This document shows, one piece after another, positions 26,768 through 34,745 of a DNA stretch of 64,000 bases; position 1 is the stretch's first letter, and each line of letters opens with the position of its first letter. A program made the translations under genes and the position numbers. The notes below the pieces were generated by a model. The model ran no database searches, was not told the origin of the DNA, and saw only the letters and a program-made list of their open reading frames with translations. Source of the DNA: Ruegeria arenilitoris (lineage in GTDB: Bacteria; Pseudomonadota; Alphaproteobacteria; Rhodobacterales; Rhodobacteraceae); NCBI RefSeq assembly GCF_013030985.1, contig NZ_WPYP01000003.1:297917-361916 (forward strand), read 5' to 3'.

Positions 26768-26796
26768 GGGCAGGGCGCTTTGCGCCCTGCCCTTCA
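26768..26796 (+). terminator. Terminator after the ParB-like gene
   Basis: GGGCAGGGCGC (26768-26778) and GCGCCCTGCCC (26782-26792) form a perfect 11-bp stem with a three-base loop, just after the ParB-like stop codon. The following bases, TTCAATCT, are only moderately T-rich. Confidence 0.65.
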
Positions 26797-26936
26797 ATCT
26801 CTGGCTGTGTCATCCTCAATGATGAAAACTCAAAGTGGCATTGCGCGAACACCCCGTCGCGCATAGCTATCAGAGGTAGGCCACCCGGCCTACATTTAAA
26901 GGTGGTACTTTCGCCAAAATGGATTTGGATTGACCC

Positions 26937-27473
26937 ATGGACACCTCATCGAACAAGCTCGAGAAAGCCGCCCGCCGCGTTTGGAAATCCGCGCAGATGT
27001 TTGTCGGGTTCCACACGGATCAGGAGGGCAAGCCGCGCGAACAGCCAAAGCTCTGGCCGCCAAAGAACGGAAGCGCATCGATCCACAATGATCCCAGCGC
27101 GCAAGAGGCCATCGTCGTCGTCAAAGCCGCTGATCCAGAGACAACAAAGGACGTGCAGATCAAGCTGCATCCCAGTCGCATTGTTGTGCGCCGCGATGCG
27201 GATATGTGGTGGCAGGGTGTGGCTGTGGATGAGCATTCCGTGACGGTCCGAATGGCCGACAACACGATCATCGAAATCCGCCATGACGGATCGGTGAAGC
27301 GGCGCTCGGCGGAAGATGAAACCCATGTGGAAGCCGATGGCAGCATCTTCAAGTTCACGGAATTTGCCGAGGCGCATATGACAGGGGACGGCGTGGAAAT
27401 GACCCGCCGCACCGAGGATCGCATTGCCACGATTACAGCCGATGGTGTTGTCGATCGCACGCGCAAGCGTTAG
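26937..27473 (+). CDS. Hypothetical protein with beta-rich repeat-like C-terminus
   Basis: This is a 178-residue protein without a signal peptide. The middle and C-terminal parts consist of regular short beta segments (IKLHPSRIVVRRD, VTVRMADNTIIEIRHDGSV, ITADGVVDRTRK) resembling the beta-helical tip domains of phage or secretion spike proteins, or a plain beta-solenoid. I do not recognise the family. It stands alone between two terminators in the plasmid-like module. The resemblance to a spike is visual only. Confidence 0.7.
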   Translation: MDTSSNKLEKAARRVWKSAQMFVGFHTDQEGKPREQPKLWPPKNGSASIHNDPSAQEAIVVVKAADPETTKDVQIKLHPSRIVVRRDADMWWQGVAVDEHSVTVRMADNTIIEIRHDGSVKRRSAEDETHVEADGSIFKFTEFAEAHMTGDGVEMTRRTEDRIATITADGVVDRTRKR

Positions 27474-27515
27474 CCTGACTTCAATACCTCGAGACTTTCC
27501 TTCGGTTAAACTTGC

Positions 27516-27541
27516 GGCCCGCTTCGGTGGGCCTCTTTCTT
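27516..27541 (+). terminator. Terminator after the beta-rich hypothetical gene
   Basis: GGCCCGC pairs with GTGGGCC (one G-T wobble) around a TTCG tetraloop, followed by TCTTTCTT. This is a standard intrinsic terminator about 40 bp after the upstream stop codon. Confidence 0.75.
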
Positions 27542-27719
27542 GTGTGCAAGATCGTCGGCAGAGGCTTGCCGAGGTCGCCTCCATTCCCTCCATATGCCGT
27601 TCCAAACCCATGTTGACTGTTGTCGCCGACCTAGCCAATGTCGCGCGTTCGTATCGATGCGTCTGTCTCAGCGCAGATGTGTTGGGGCCGATGCAAACCC
27701 ACAAGGAAACGCAAGCAAC

Positions 27720-28322
27720 ATGACCGATGACTGGAACGACTATGCCGATGGTTGGGACGACAATGACGACGTCAGACGCTATGCGAGTCGCGCTTTCACC
27801 ACGCTGGACGAGCACTTGGATATTCGCGGGAAGAATTGGCGATCAAAGCGCGTGCTCGACTTTGGATGTGGCACCGGATTGCTGGCAGAGAAAATCGCAC
27901 CGCATGTGGCGGAAGTTGTCGCGGTTGATACCTCAGAGAATATGATTGCGGTTCTGCAGGCAAAAAACCTGCCCAATGTCAGGGCGGTTCACGGAGATAT
28001 GCTGGCGGGAAATGTTCAGGACTTGGAAACCGGGGTCTCAGGTTTCGATTTAATTTGCGCTTCTTCCGTTTGCGCCTTTCTTCCAGATTACAGTGGTGCC
28101 GTGGCAGTACTGGCCGGTTTGCTCAACAAGGGTGGGCATTTTGTGCAGTGGGATTGGCAAGCGTCAGGCAATGACGGTTTCGGATTGACGTTAAATCAAA
28201 TGAAGGCCGCGCTGGAGGCGGCAACGCTTGGCTCAATTCGGGTCGAACGGATATTCGAGTTCGAATCTGATGAGCAGGTAATGCCTGTTCTGATTGGAGC
28301 GGGGGTTCGAAATACGGAATGA
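27720..28322 (+). CDS. Class I SAM-dependent methyltransferase
   Basis: This is a 200-residue cytoplasmic enzyme from the ATG at 27720. Motif I VLDFGCGTGLLAEK (about residue 44), the acidic motif VVAVDTSENMIAVL and a post-I segment VRAVHGDML are typical of class I methyltransferases. A motif near FDLICASSVCAFLPDY follows. The acceptor is unknown. It lies within the plasmid-like module but has its own leader, and a terminator isolates it from the upstream gene. The longer open frame upstream is rejected because it crosses the terminator. Confidence 0.88.
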   Translation: MTDDWNDYADGWDDNDDVRRYASRAFTTLDEHLDIRGKNWRSKRVLDFGCGTGLLAEKIAPHVAEVVAVDTSENMIAVLQAKNLPNVRAVHGDMLAGNVQDLETGVSGFDLICASSVCAFLPDYSGAVAVLAGLLNKGGHFVQWDWQASGNDGFGLTLNQMKAALEAATLGSIRVERIFEFESDEQVMPVLIGAGVRNTE

Positions 28323-29034
28323 TCTTGTGTTTGGATGAGTGAATAACCATAGCGTCCAAATAGCCGACCTTTGGTATGGCTTGGAATGCGTTCAAGACTT
28401 AAGAACGGACGGTTACTCAGTCCTTGCAGGTTTCGTGCGTCAGTTCGAACGTTGAGCCTGGATTGGGCAGCAAAGCTCAAATCCGAGTGTTAGCGGTGGT
28501 TATTGGTCAGATTTCACCTCGCCAAGTTGAGTCCGTCTGTTAACCTGATCCACGCAAGCGCGGACCAGGACCGGACCGTCCGGTCTTTGGCCTCCGCCAG
28601 TAGGAATGGGCGACTATTGCCGCCGGTGATCGTCCGTCTTTTGCCACGAAGGTCATACCGATCCGCAAAGGCCACCCGCACTCCAAATTGAGCACTGCGC
28701 CCGTGTCGGACCGAGGCGATGTTGCCGCCATAAACCACATCGCATTGTTCAGATGGTCCGCGCGCAGCGATCCCAGAAAGTCTTGCCTATTCACTTGGCC
28801 CGACAGTTTCAACCTCGTTGCTGGAGATGATCCTCGGCTGCCGTGTTTCTGAAGGGATGAACATAAGCGGGTAGTCGGGGAAGACGCGCGGTGCCCGGAC
28901 CGGGCACCGCGCTTCAACAAGGAATTTCCCCTGCGCCTGCGGCGCATTCCGCGCGGACCAAATTCCCTGCTGACGTCCCCTTGATGCCCGCTTTTCCCAT
29001 GTTCATCGAAACACGCCATAGCGAGGATCAAACA
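28323..29034. other. 712-bp region with large palindromes, no gene supported
   Basis: No gene with a start signal was found on either strand; the long minus-strand frame here is a shadow. A perfect 12-bp stem, GCGCGGTGCCCG (28886-28897) with CGGGCACCGCGC (28901-28912), is followed by GGAATTT and, some 35 bp later, AAATTCC. The palindromes stand directly before a small plasmid-type gene and may be a regulatory or replication site. Confidence 0.45.
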
Positions 29035-29235
29035 ATGGCAACTCAAACTCTGAAACTGAACGTCAAGACCGGTGAAAAAGAAGGCAAGACTTTCTGGGAT
29101 CGGTGCGGGGTTCTCTTCGTCAACACCGATGAGACAGGCAACATCACCTCGATCCAGGTCAAGCACAGCATGTTCCCCGGCGTTGAGATGGTGGCCTTCC
29201 CGAAGCGGGTCGATGACGAGCCCGTCACCGAATGA
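29035..29235 (+). CDS. Small plasmid-type hypothetical protein
   Basis: This is a 66-residue protein starting at the ATG at 29035 with GCGAGGAT upstream. It begins TLKLNVKTGEKEGKTFWDR and reads like a compact single beta-sheet domain with no signal peptide. Similar short proteins occur on Rhodobacterales mobilizable plasmids to my knowledge, but no function is known. It is followed at once by a terminator, so it is probably a single-gene unit. Confidence 0.65.
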   Translation: MATQTLKLNVKTGEKEGKTFWDRCGVLFVNTDETGNITSIQVKHSMFPGVEMVAFPKRVDDEPVTE

Positions 29236-29246
29236 CGGGGAGGGCA

Positions 29247-29270
29247 GGGCGGTGCAAGCCGCCCTTTTCT
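29247..29270 (+). terminator. Terminator after the 66-residue gene
   Basis: GGGCGG and CCGCCC form a 6-bp GC stem around TGCAAG, followed by TTTTCT, starting 12 bp after the stop codon. Confidence 0.8.
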
Positions 29271-29689
29271 TTGTTCCGGCCAAAGAGCCGGACCACACAT
29301 GCGCCACACGTGGCGCGCAGACCAACGGCCGGGCAGGGGCACCGTCCGGCCGCAACGCGGCAGTTCACACTCCTGCCACACCCGCCGCGCAAGCGGCGGG
29401 AAACAGAGCGCGCTGAGGCGCGCGAAAAATGCCATACTGAACTTAAATGTGCCGATATGTGACGGGCGCTGTTCGGGCAGCCCATGCGGAGCATGATTGC
29501 CCTGCGCCAGTCCACCGGCACCCACGCCTGCTGACTGGAAAAGGGGTGGGACCCTTTTCCCGGCGTGGAGATTGCCTCCAAGAGCAAAACTGTTCCGGGG
29601 GCAATTTGAGAAAATGCGGATTTCTAAAATCACCCCGGTTTCCTCTTGGAGTGTATGACAGGATAAGGTAGTTGTGTTACAAATCACAA
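29271..29689. other. Structured region upstream of the mobilization genes (candidate oriT region)
   Basis: This gene-free stretch holds a series of inverted repeats. CCCGCCGC-GCAA-GCGGCGGG is at 29381-29400, and GCGCGC-TGAG-GCGCGC at 29408-29423. A double stem has outer arms CCACGCC (29522-29528) and GGCGTGG (29562-29568) and inner arms GGAAAAGGG/CCCTTTTCC. A nested repeat follows at 29576-29651. Origins of transfer normally lie just upstream of the relaxase operon, which begins at 29690. The oriT role is inferred from position and structure. Confidence 0.5.
29576..29651. repeat. Nested inverted repeat, candidate oriT core
   Basis: CTCCAAGAG (29576-29584) and CTCTTGGAG (29643-29651) are perfect 9-bp inverted arms. 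Inside them CCGGGG (29595-29600) pairs with CCCCGG (29633-29638), leaving an AT-rich interior. The structure ends 38 bp before the start of the mobilization accessory gene. No nic site can be identified by eye. Confidence 0.5.
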
Positions 29690-30139
29690 ATGCAACCAAG
29701 GATTGATTGCGATTTGAGCGAGAGCAAAGCTTCTGACACCACTGTCTTTTCCGTACGCTTGCCAGTGGACGCGCTGGAGCGTCTGGAGGCTGCCGTGGAC
29801 GCGCTGGGGGCCAAGAGCCGCAATCAAATCATCCAGCGTCTGATCTATCGCCTGATCGGTTATCTCGATCCTGATCCCGCTGTTGTAGATCTCTGGCAGA
29901 AGCACTTGCGGCAGGTTCAGGGTGGGTACACCAACCTCAATCAGCTTGCGAAATCGGCCAAGCGCGGCACGGTGATCTGGACGGATGACGACCGCCGCGA
30001 CGTCGAAAATCTTCATCGTGCGATCATCCAGCACCGGCAAGACTTGAAGGCGATGATCACAGCAGCGCGCCGGAACCGAGAGCCGGAATCCGCTATTCGC
30101 CGGATCTTGCGTGATGACGATTGGGATGCTGCCGCATGA
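29690..30139 (+). CDS. MobC-like ribbon-helix-helix mobilization accessory protein
   Basis: This is a 149-residue protein from the ATG at 29690; a TTG at 29672 is also open. The N-terminal third has a ribbon-helix-helix pattern (TVFSVRLPVDALERLEAAVDALG, then KSRNQIIQRLIYRLIGYL), as in MobC-type nicking accessory proteins that bind oriT. The middle part, YTNLNQLAKSAKRG, resembles the MobC motif in which NLNQLA is conserved. Its stop overlaps the relaxase start (ATGA), showing coupling. The role in nicking is inferred from the family. Confidence 0.78.
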   Translation: MQPRIDCDLSESKASDTTVFSVRLPVDALERLEAAVDALGAKSRNQIIQRLIYRLIGYLDPDPAVVDLWQKHLRQVQGGYTNLNQLAKSAKRGTVIWTDDDRRDVENLHRAIIQHRQDLKAMITAARRNREPESAIRRILRDDDWDAAA

Positions 30140-31971
30140 ACGCTGCAACCCACGATCTGACAGCAGGTGACTTCTTAGAACTTGCGTTCCGCGAAGCTCA
30201 GAAGGGTGTCGATCGTTCCAAACAGATCAATCAGCTGTTGCAGACCGCCAAGCGCATGAAGTTCATGATCTCGCGGGCCTCATCCATCAAGGCGCGGCTT
30301 GGTGCTGTGGTTGGCAAGCCTGAGGCGGTTGTAAAGCACGTCCGCAAAGGTGGGGTGAAAAACGCGCATGAGCTGCGCCGCCAGATCAACTATCTGACCG
30401 TCAGGGCAGAGGGTGTATTGGACATCCGCGACAACGGCGTGACCCCGCTTGATGCGGATCAGGTCAGTGATTTGGTCGAGACTTGGGCCGAGGATTTCAA
30501 TGGGAAAACCAACTACGGTTACACCCGTCACATGATCGTTTCTTTTCCCGAAGGCACCTATCCGGACGCCGCTCACGAGGCCGGTTTAGAGTTCGCAGAT
30601 CGCCTGTTTGGGAGCGGTGATTTTGGCGATACCTGGGACTATCTGACAGTGTTTCACAACGACACCGATAACCCCCATGTCCACATCGTTGTGAACAACC
30701 GAGGCGTCGAGCATGGTCAGTGGTTGGCTATGGGTATGAGCAGCGAAATGAACATCGACGTCCAGCGCTCTATCCAGGTCGAGGTTGCTGAGGAATACGG
30801 AATTGAGCTGACCGCAACGACCCGCCTTGAGCGCGGATTGCGGCAGGAAGTTGAGACGGACACGTGGAAAGTTCAGGCCGGAATGTCGGTTGTTGAAACC
30901 ACTCCGGAAGTCGAAGGTACGGCCCGCGACATGGCTGCCGATGTGATGACCCTATCCATCGCAAGAATGTCGGATCTGTTTGATGAGCGCGCCAACGCTG
31001 TCAAAGACCGGATCGAAGAGTTTGCCATCCAACTCGTTGAAAGTGAGGAACCTATGGTATCGAGAATGGAACATCTGCTGGATCAAGCCCATCATTTTGA
31101 TGATTACGGCGAGCCAGGAGACCCGTCTTATGTGTCGCCCGAAGTCATCAGCAACTTGCGGCGACACATCGAATTAGGCGGTTCTGAGGAAACAATCGCA
31201 CCCGAGCTGAAAGCTCAGGTTGTTGCCCATATCAGTGAAGTTCGGGTCAATGAACAGAGCCATCCGTATCTGTCTGCCCTTGCTGATATTGTCGATGACA
31301 AGGAGTTCCAGGTGTCGGCTGATTATGCCCCGGCATCACGCCGCTACGAGGTATATATGCAGGACACCTTGGGCGAGGGGGCCTATGAGGGCTTCCAGTC
31401 TCAGACCAAAGAATTGCTGCAATCCATCGACAAGATGGAAGGGCTGGCCCGTGAGGTTGACGACCCTCATCTGCGTGTCGCAATGGACATTCAGATTGGC
31501 GAGCTGAAGGGCGACGTTGCGGATCTGCGCACCAACGATCCGGACCTTCAAGCCTTCATCATCGAGGACCGCCGCTATTCAACGATGATGGGAATGAGTA
31601 CCGCTGAAATGGATGTCTTGGATTATCCAGAGGCCGACAAGTGGGCGGCGATCCGCAAGGAAGTGACCGACACGGCCAGCAGCTACGGCCTCGACGGCGA
31701 GGCGTTTGTTGCCCGCTTTGGCGACCATCACAACGTCACTTTGGGCACTACAATGGGATGGCGCAGCGACGACATTTCGACCGCAGCGGCCCACTTCCAG
31801 GCTCAAGGATTGTCGGATAGCCACGACCGGGCAGAGGCTGTTGTTGACGAGCTGCACCAGCTTGCTTCTTCCAGGATTATCGCAATCTCAGAAGAACTCT
31901 CAGAAGTTCACGCCCACGCAACGCACCCGCTCTTGCAAGGGCGCGGTGACGATGACGGACACAGCTTATAA
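30136..31971 (+). CDS. MOBP-type relaxase with a C-terminal extension
   Basis: This is a 611-residue protein. The N-terminal relaxase domain has a HELRRQINYLTVRAEG segment, RHMIVSFPEGT, and the metal-binding triad motif HNDTDNPHVHIVV with His174, His181 and His183. It would nick the element at oriT and pilot the strand to the coupling protein. From about residue 290 onward there is a separate helical, acidic domain that recurs as the stand-alone protein encoded next door. An internal ATG at 31054, preceded by GTGAGGAA, could start the C-terminal domain alone. It is coupled to the MobC-like gene by a 4-bp overlap. Confidence 0.88.
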   Translation: MNAATHDLTAGDFLELAFREAQKGVDRSKQINQLLQTAKRMKFMISRASSIKARLGAVVGKPEAVVKHVRKGGVKNAHELRRQINYLTVRAEGVLDIRDNGVTPLDADQVSDLVETWAEDFNGKTNYGYTRHMIVSFPEGTYPDAAHEAGLEFADRLFGSGDFGDTWDYLTVFHNDTDNPHVHIVVNNRGVEHGQWLAMGMSSEMNIDVQRSIQVEVAEEYGIELTATTRLERGLRQEVETDTWKVQAGMSVVETTPEVEGTARDMAADVMTLSIARMSDLFDERANAVKDRIEEFAIQLVESEEPMVSRMEHLLDQAHHFDDYGEPGDPSYVSPEVISNLRRHIELGGSEETIAPELKAQVVAHISEVRVNEQSHPYLSALADIVDDKEFQVSADYAPASRRYEVYMQDTLGEGAYEGFQSQTKELLQSIDKMEGLAREVDDPHLRVAMDIQIGELKGDVADLRTNDPDLQAFIIEDRRYSTMMGMSTAEMDVLDYPEADKWAAIRKEVTDTASSYGLDGEAFVARFGDHHNVTLGTTMGWRSDDISTAAAHFQAQGLSDSHDRAEAVVDELHQLASSRIIAISEELSEVHAHATHPLLQGRGDDDGHSL

Positions 31972-31989
31972 GGACTTCACCCGGTCTGC

Positions 31990-32058
31990 CTGATGAGCGC
32001 GCCAACGCTCTGAGCAGATCCATCACTGAGTTATCCATCAACTCGCAAAGGAAAAACT
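31990..32058 (+). repeat. Non-coding remnant of the duplicated relaxase segment
   Basis: The gap between relaxase and paralogue contains GATGAGCGCGCCAACGCT, which also occurs within the relaxase gene at about 30983. A degenerate copy of the following relaxase sequence continues into the paralogue's start. It shows that the duplicated unit extended upstream of the new gene and decayed there. Confidence 0.6.
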
Positions 32059-33096
32059 ATGGTTTCGCGTACAGACTATCTTTTGAACGAAGTCAAACAC
32101 TTCGCACCCTATTCCCAATTCGATCAATCCGCCCCGCGCGAGGATCGCGTTTCAGAGCAGATCGACATCATCATGAAAGAGCAGCAGGCGATGGGCTATG
32201 ATCGTGCCGCCATCGCTTCAAAGAGCTTCGACATCGAGGACCAGGCCAACCGCCGTGTTGACGAACATACGGCGCAACAAGATCTGGTCGAAGAACTGAA
32301 AATCGAATTGGAGGCTGCGGAGCGGTCGGGGGAGCCGGTTGATCTGAACGATATGCAGGCTTTGGTTTCTCAGCACATGAACGATGCTCAGGAATACGAC
32401 CTGTATCACCCCTACTATTCGTCCCTTGCGGATCTGTCCGGCGACAAAGGTTTTCAGGATTCCGACGACTACCAGTCGCCCGGTGATCGCTATGTTCAGT
32501 ATATGCAATCCGCTCTGGGTCAGGCCGGTTTCGAGAACTACGAGCAACAGACCAAGGACATCGTAAACTCCATCGAAAACATGGAGGCGCTTGCCCGAGA
32601 GGTTGAAGATCCGCACTTGCGCGCCGCAATGGACGTGCAGATCGGAGAGCTGAAGGGCGATGTTGCCGAGCTGCGCCCATACGACACCGACCTGCAGGCG
32701 TATACTGTTGCCGACGACAGTTACACCACATCCATGAATGCGGCCGAGTTGGACAACCTGGACCCGTCCGAGGCCGAAAAATGGCTGGCAGTGCGTGACG
32801 ACATTGTTGCAACCGCCAACAGCTTCGGACTCGATGGAAACAAGTTCCTGGCTCGCTACAACAATCATGACAGCGTTTCAGTCGGCACCACGGCGACTTG
32901 GCGAGACGCGGACATTTCCACCGCTGCCGCCCACTTTAACAGCCAAGGTGTTCCGGACAGCTACGAGCGCGCCGAGGCCGTTGTCGGTGAGCTGCACCAA
33001 GTTTCATCCAGCAAGATTGCCGCCGTGGTGCAAGAGATTGCCCATACCCGCGAACAGGCTACCCACGTCCATGAGTATGATGGACACAGTCTGTAA
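32059..33096 (+). CDS. Stand-alone paralogue of the relaxase C-terminal domain
   Basis: This is a 345-residue protein, ATG at 32059 after AAAGGA. It aligns by eye with relaxase residues 307-611. Both begin MVSR, both contain EVxDPHLRxAMDxQIGEL and DISTAAAHF, and both end DGHSL. It carries an extra acidic helical stretch of about 40 residues near the N-terminus and has no relaxase histidines. The gene start corresponds to an internal methionine of the relaxase. It probably arose by tandem duplication and may act with or regulate the relaxase. Function is unknown. Confidence 0.8.
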   Translation: MVSRTDYLLNEVKHFAPYSQFDQSAPREDRVSEQIDIIMKEQQAMGYDRAAIASKSFDIEDQANRRVDEHTAQQDLVEELKIELEAAERSGEPVDLNDMQALVSQHMNDAQEYDLYHPYYSSLADLSGDKGFQDSDDYQSPGDRYVQYMQSALGQAGFENYEQQTKDIVNSIENMEALAREVEDPHLRAAMDVQIGELKGDVAELRPYDTDLQAYTVADDSYTTSMNAAELDNLDPSEAEKWLAVRDDIVATANSFGLDGNKFLARYNNHDSVSVGTTATWRDADISTAAAHFNSQGVPDSYERAEAVVGELHQVSSSKIAAVVQEIAHTREQATHVHEYDGHSL

Positions 33097-33247
33097 TTGC
33101 CGAGCAGAAGGTATTTATTGATGCAACAGGGCTAAATTCAGGCTCGGCGCAAAACAGGGCGGGATGGAATCTTCCGTACAGGATTTTTGGAAAACGACCC
33201 TTCGCTGCCGTTGACGTGTGCGACCGCAACGCGGACAAAGGGAACTT
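33097..33247. other. Short intergenic region after the mobilization genes
   Basis: No gene is supported between the relaxase paralogue and the small minus-strand frame. No clear terminator was seen. Confidence 0.4.
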
Positions 33248-33418
33248 TCACCGGGCAGGTGCCAAGGTCTGCTTCCGGATTTCTTTAAGATTTTCGAGCG
33301 TTTCTTCTTTGGCTGAATAAGGAGGCGATTGCGGCTTCAAAAAAACACTAATGTCGGCGATCTCGCTTATGCCAGCGTCGATACAGGCGTCCTTTGAAAT
33401 ATCTACTTGCCACGCCAC
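33248..33418 (-). CDS. Possible 56-residue protein overlapping the end of psiE
   Basis: A GTG at 33418 opens a 56-codon frame that overlaps the psiE stop by 16 bp and ends with TGA at 33248. The residues look protein-like (ISEIADISVFLKPQ, then EETLENLKEIRKQ), but there is no ribosome-binding site and I recognise no family. It could be a truncated remnant or translated by coupling with psiE. Confidence is low. Confidence 0.25.
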   Translation of the reverse strand: MAWQVDISKDACIDAGISEIADISVFLKPQSPPYSAKEETLENLKEIRKQTLAPAR

Positions 33419-33867
33419 AGCAACCAATACGTGACACCAAACGCCAGACCGAGTCCAGAATACCCAACGAAATACAGCGGCTCCAGGTCCGTCGTATCGA
33501 GTGTAATGACCTTTCTGGCAACGGCCATCAGGGCAGTTGCAACTACCAGCTTCACATGTATGACATCGGCCGTCAGGTAGAGCGTGACATTCGTGTAAAT
33601 CTCGATAGCGATCAGCACAACAAGCGCGGCCGCAAAAACCTCCAACAGAACACTGACGTCAAGAATCAGGACCGGTGGACTTACAAGCTTGATGTAGAAC
33701 GAGTAACCGGCGTCGATGACGGCAAATCCGATCACAACGACCATGAACAAAGACATCACCCGAACGGCGTGTCGAATGAGCCGATTGCAGCTTCTGACAA
33801 TCAGATCCTAATGGTCAGGGTCAAGCTCGACATGCGCTTGCGCATTGCGTTGCATCTGATCGGCCAT
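33403..33867 (-). pseudogene. psiE: PsiE-family membrane protein gene with in-frame amber stop
   Basis: The downstream part encodes a four-helix membrane protein of the PsiE family with the conserved segment HVKLVVATALMAVARKVITLD. A natural start exists at the ATG at 33867 with a perfect AGGGAGG site, but codon 20 is TAG (33808-33810). After it the same frame continues without a break through 16 codons that fit the family (NRLIRHAVRV). Translation from the GTG at 33759 or ATG at 33756 would give a 117- or 118-residue protein lacking the N-terminal tail. This may be a nonsense mutation, readthrough, or an alternative start. Confidence 0.75.
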
Positions 33868-33916
33868 CAAGACCTCCCTATTTTCGACGTTTCATAAAAA
33901 GTTCTTCAGCCAAACG

Positions 33917-34705
33917 TCAGCGCCCTCTGGGCAAGACGACCTGAGCCTGCAAACGCAAGCGAACGCCTTCGGCACCCACTTCGGGCGCTTCGAGCCAATA
34001 GCCCGCCCCCGCTTGCAGATTGACCGGCAGCGCCCCCCATTGGACCAGCTTGGAGACCGAAGCGTTTATAGGCACAGCCCAGGCATCAGTTTCCCAGTCA
34101 TAGGCGCTTTCGCTTTGCAGCGAATAGGTCCACGCGCCTTCGGTGGAATAAGCAAGAAAGGGCTGGACAAAACTCACATTCGTGGGGGTGTCGGGGTTGC
34201 TTTCTAGATCCCACAGATGATTGGCCAGCGCACCATAGGTCCACGGACCGGTCTGTCGCAGTGCAATGCCGGTGATCCCAGCAGCCCATGTATCACTCGA
34301 TACGTCGCTAAAGGTTGGAAAGCGCACAACGGGACCCACGCCCCACGTTATGTCCCCGGTTCCGATTGGCGAGAACCACGCAGAGAAAAGGATATCTCCG
34401 AACCCCTCCTGGCGTGTGCCCGGCACAACGTCTTCCTGCCAGATGTAAGGAATGATAGTTCGGGTGATCAGGTTAAGGTCATCGTTCAGTTGAAAGGGCA
34501 CGACTGGTTGAAAGTTCAGCGTGGTGCGCGAGCCCTGATCAGAGACGCCCAGATTTTCATCATGGTTCAATTGAAACGGAACCGAGACGATTGCCGCAAG
34601 CGGGTTGGCCAGTTCCTGGGCCAGATCGGATGCCTCGTCTGCAACGGTTGTGGTTCCGGCACTGGCTGCAAAAAGCAGCCCCATAAGAGTATGGGATCGA
34701 CGCAT
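33917..34705 (-). CDS. Outer-membrane barrel protein next to DUF1254/DUF1214 genes
   Basis: This is a 262-residue exported protein: the signal peptide ends TTTVADE, followed by ELANPLAAIVSVPFQLNHDEN. Regular beta strands with aromatic girdles follow, and a segment YDWETDAWAVPIN. It matches a proteobacterial family of transporter-like outer-membrane proteins often beginning ANPIAS…PFQ. It follows the DUF1254/DUF1214 genes by 40 bp in the same direction and is probably last in their operon. It may form a pore or receptor for the compound handled by them. Confidence 0.75.
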   Translation of the reverse strand: MRRSHTLMGLLFAASAGTTTVADEASDLAQELANPLAAIVSVPFQLNHDENLGVSDQGSRTTLNFQPVVPFQLNDDLNLITRTIIPYIWQEDVVPGTRQEGFGDILFSAWFSPIGTGDITWGVGPVVRFPTFSDVSSDTWAAGITGIALRQTGPWTYGALANHLWDLESNPDTPTNVSFVQPFLAYSTEGAWTYSLQSESAYDWETDAWAVPINASVSKLVQWGALPVNLQAGAGYWLEAPEVGAEGVRLRLQAQVVLPRGR

Positions 34706-34745
34706 AGCCGTGTACTCCTTTTGAAATGCAGGTTGGGCGAGTGGC

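Noticed and set aside
26946..27815. A 289-residue frame antisense to the beta-rich hypothetical gene
   Set aside because: It crosses a strong terminator on the other strand and looks like a reverse-strand shadow.
28540..29355. A 271-residue minus-strand frame across the palindromic region and the 66-residue gene
   Set aside because: It is antisense to a gene with a good ribosome-binding site and a terminator, and its residue mix is not protein-like.
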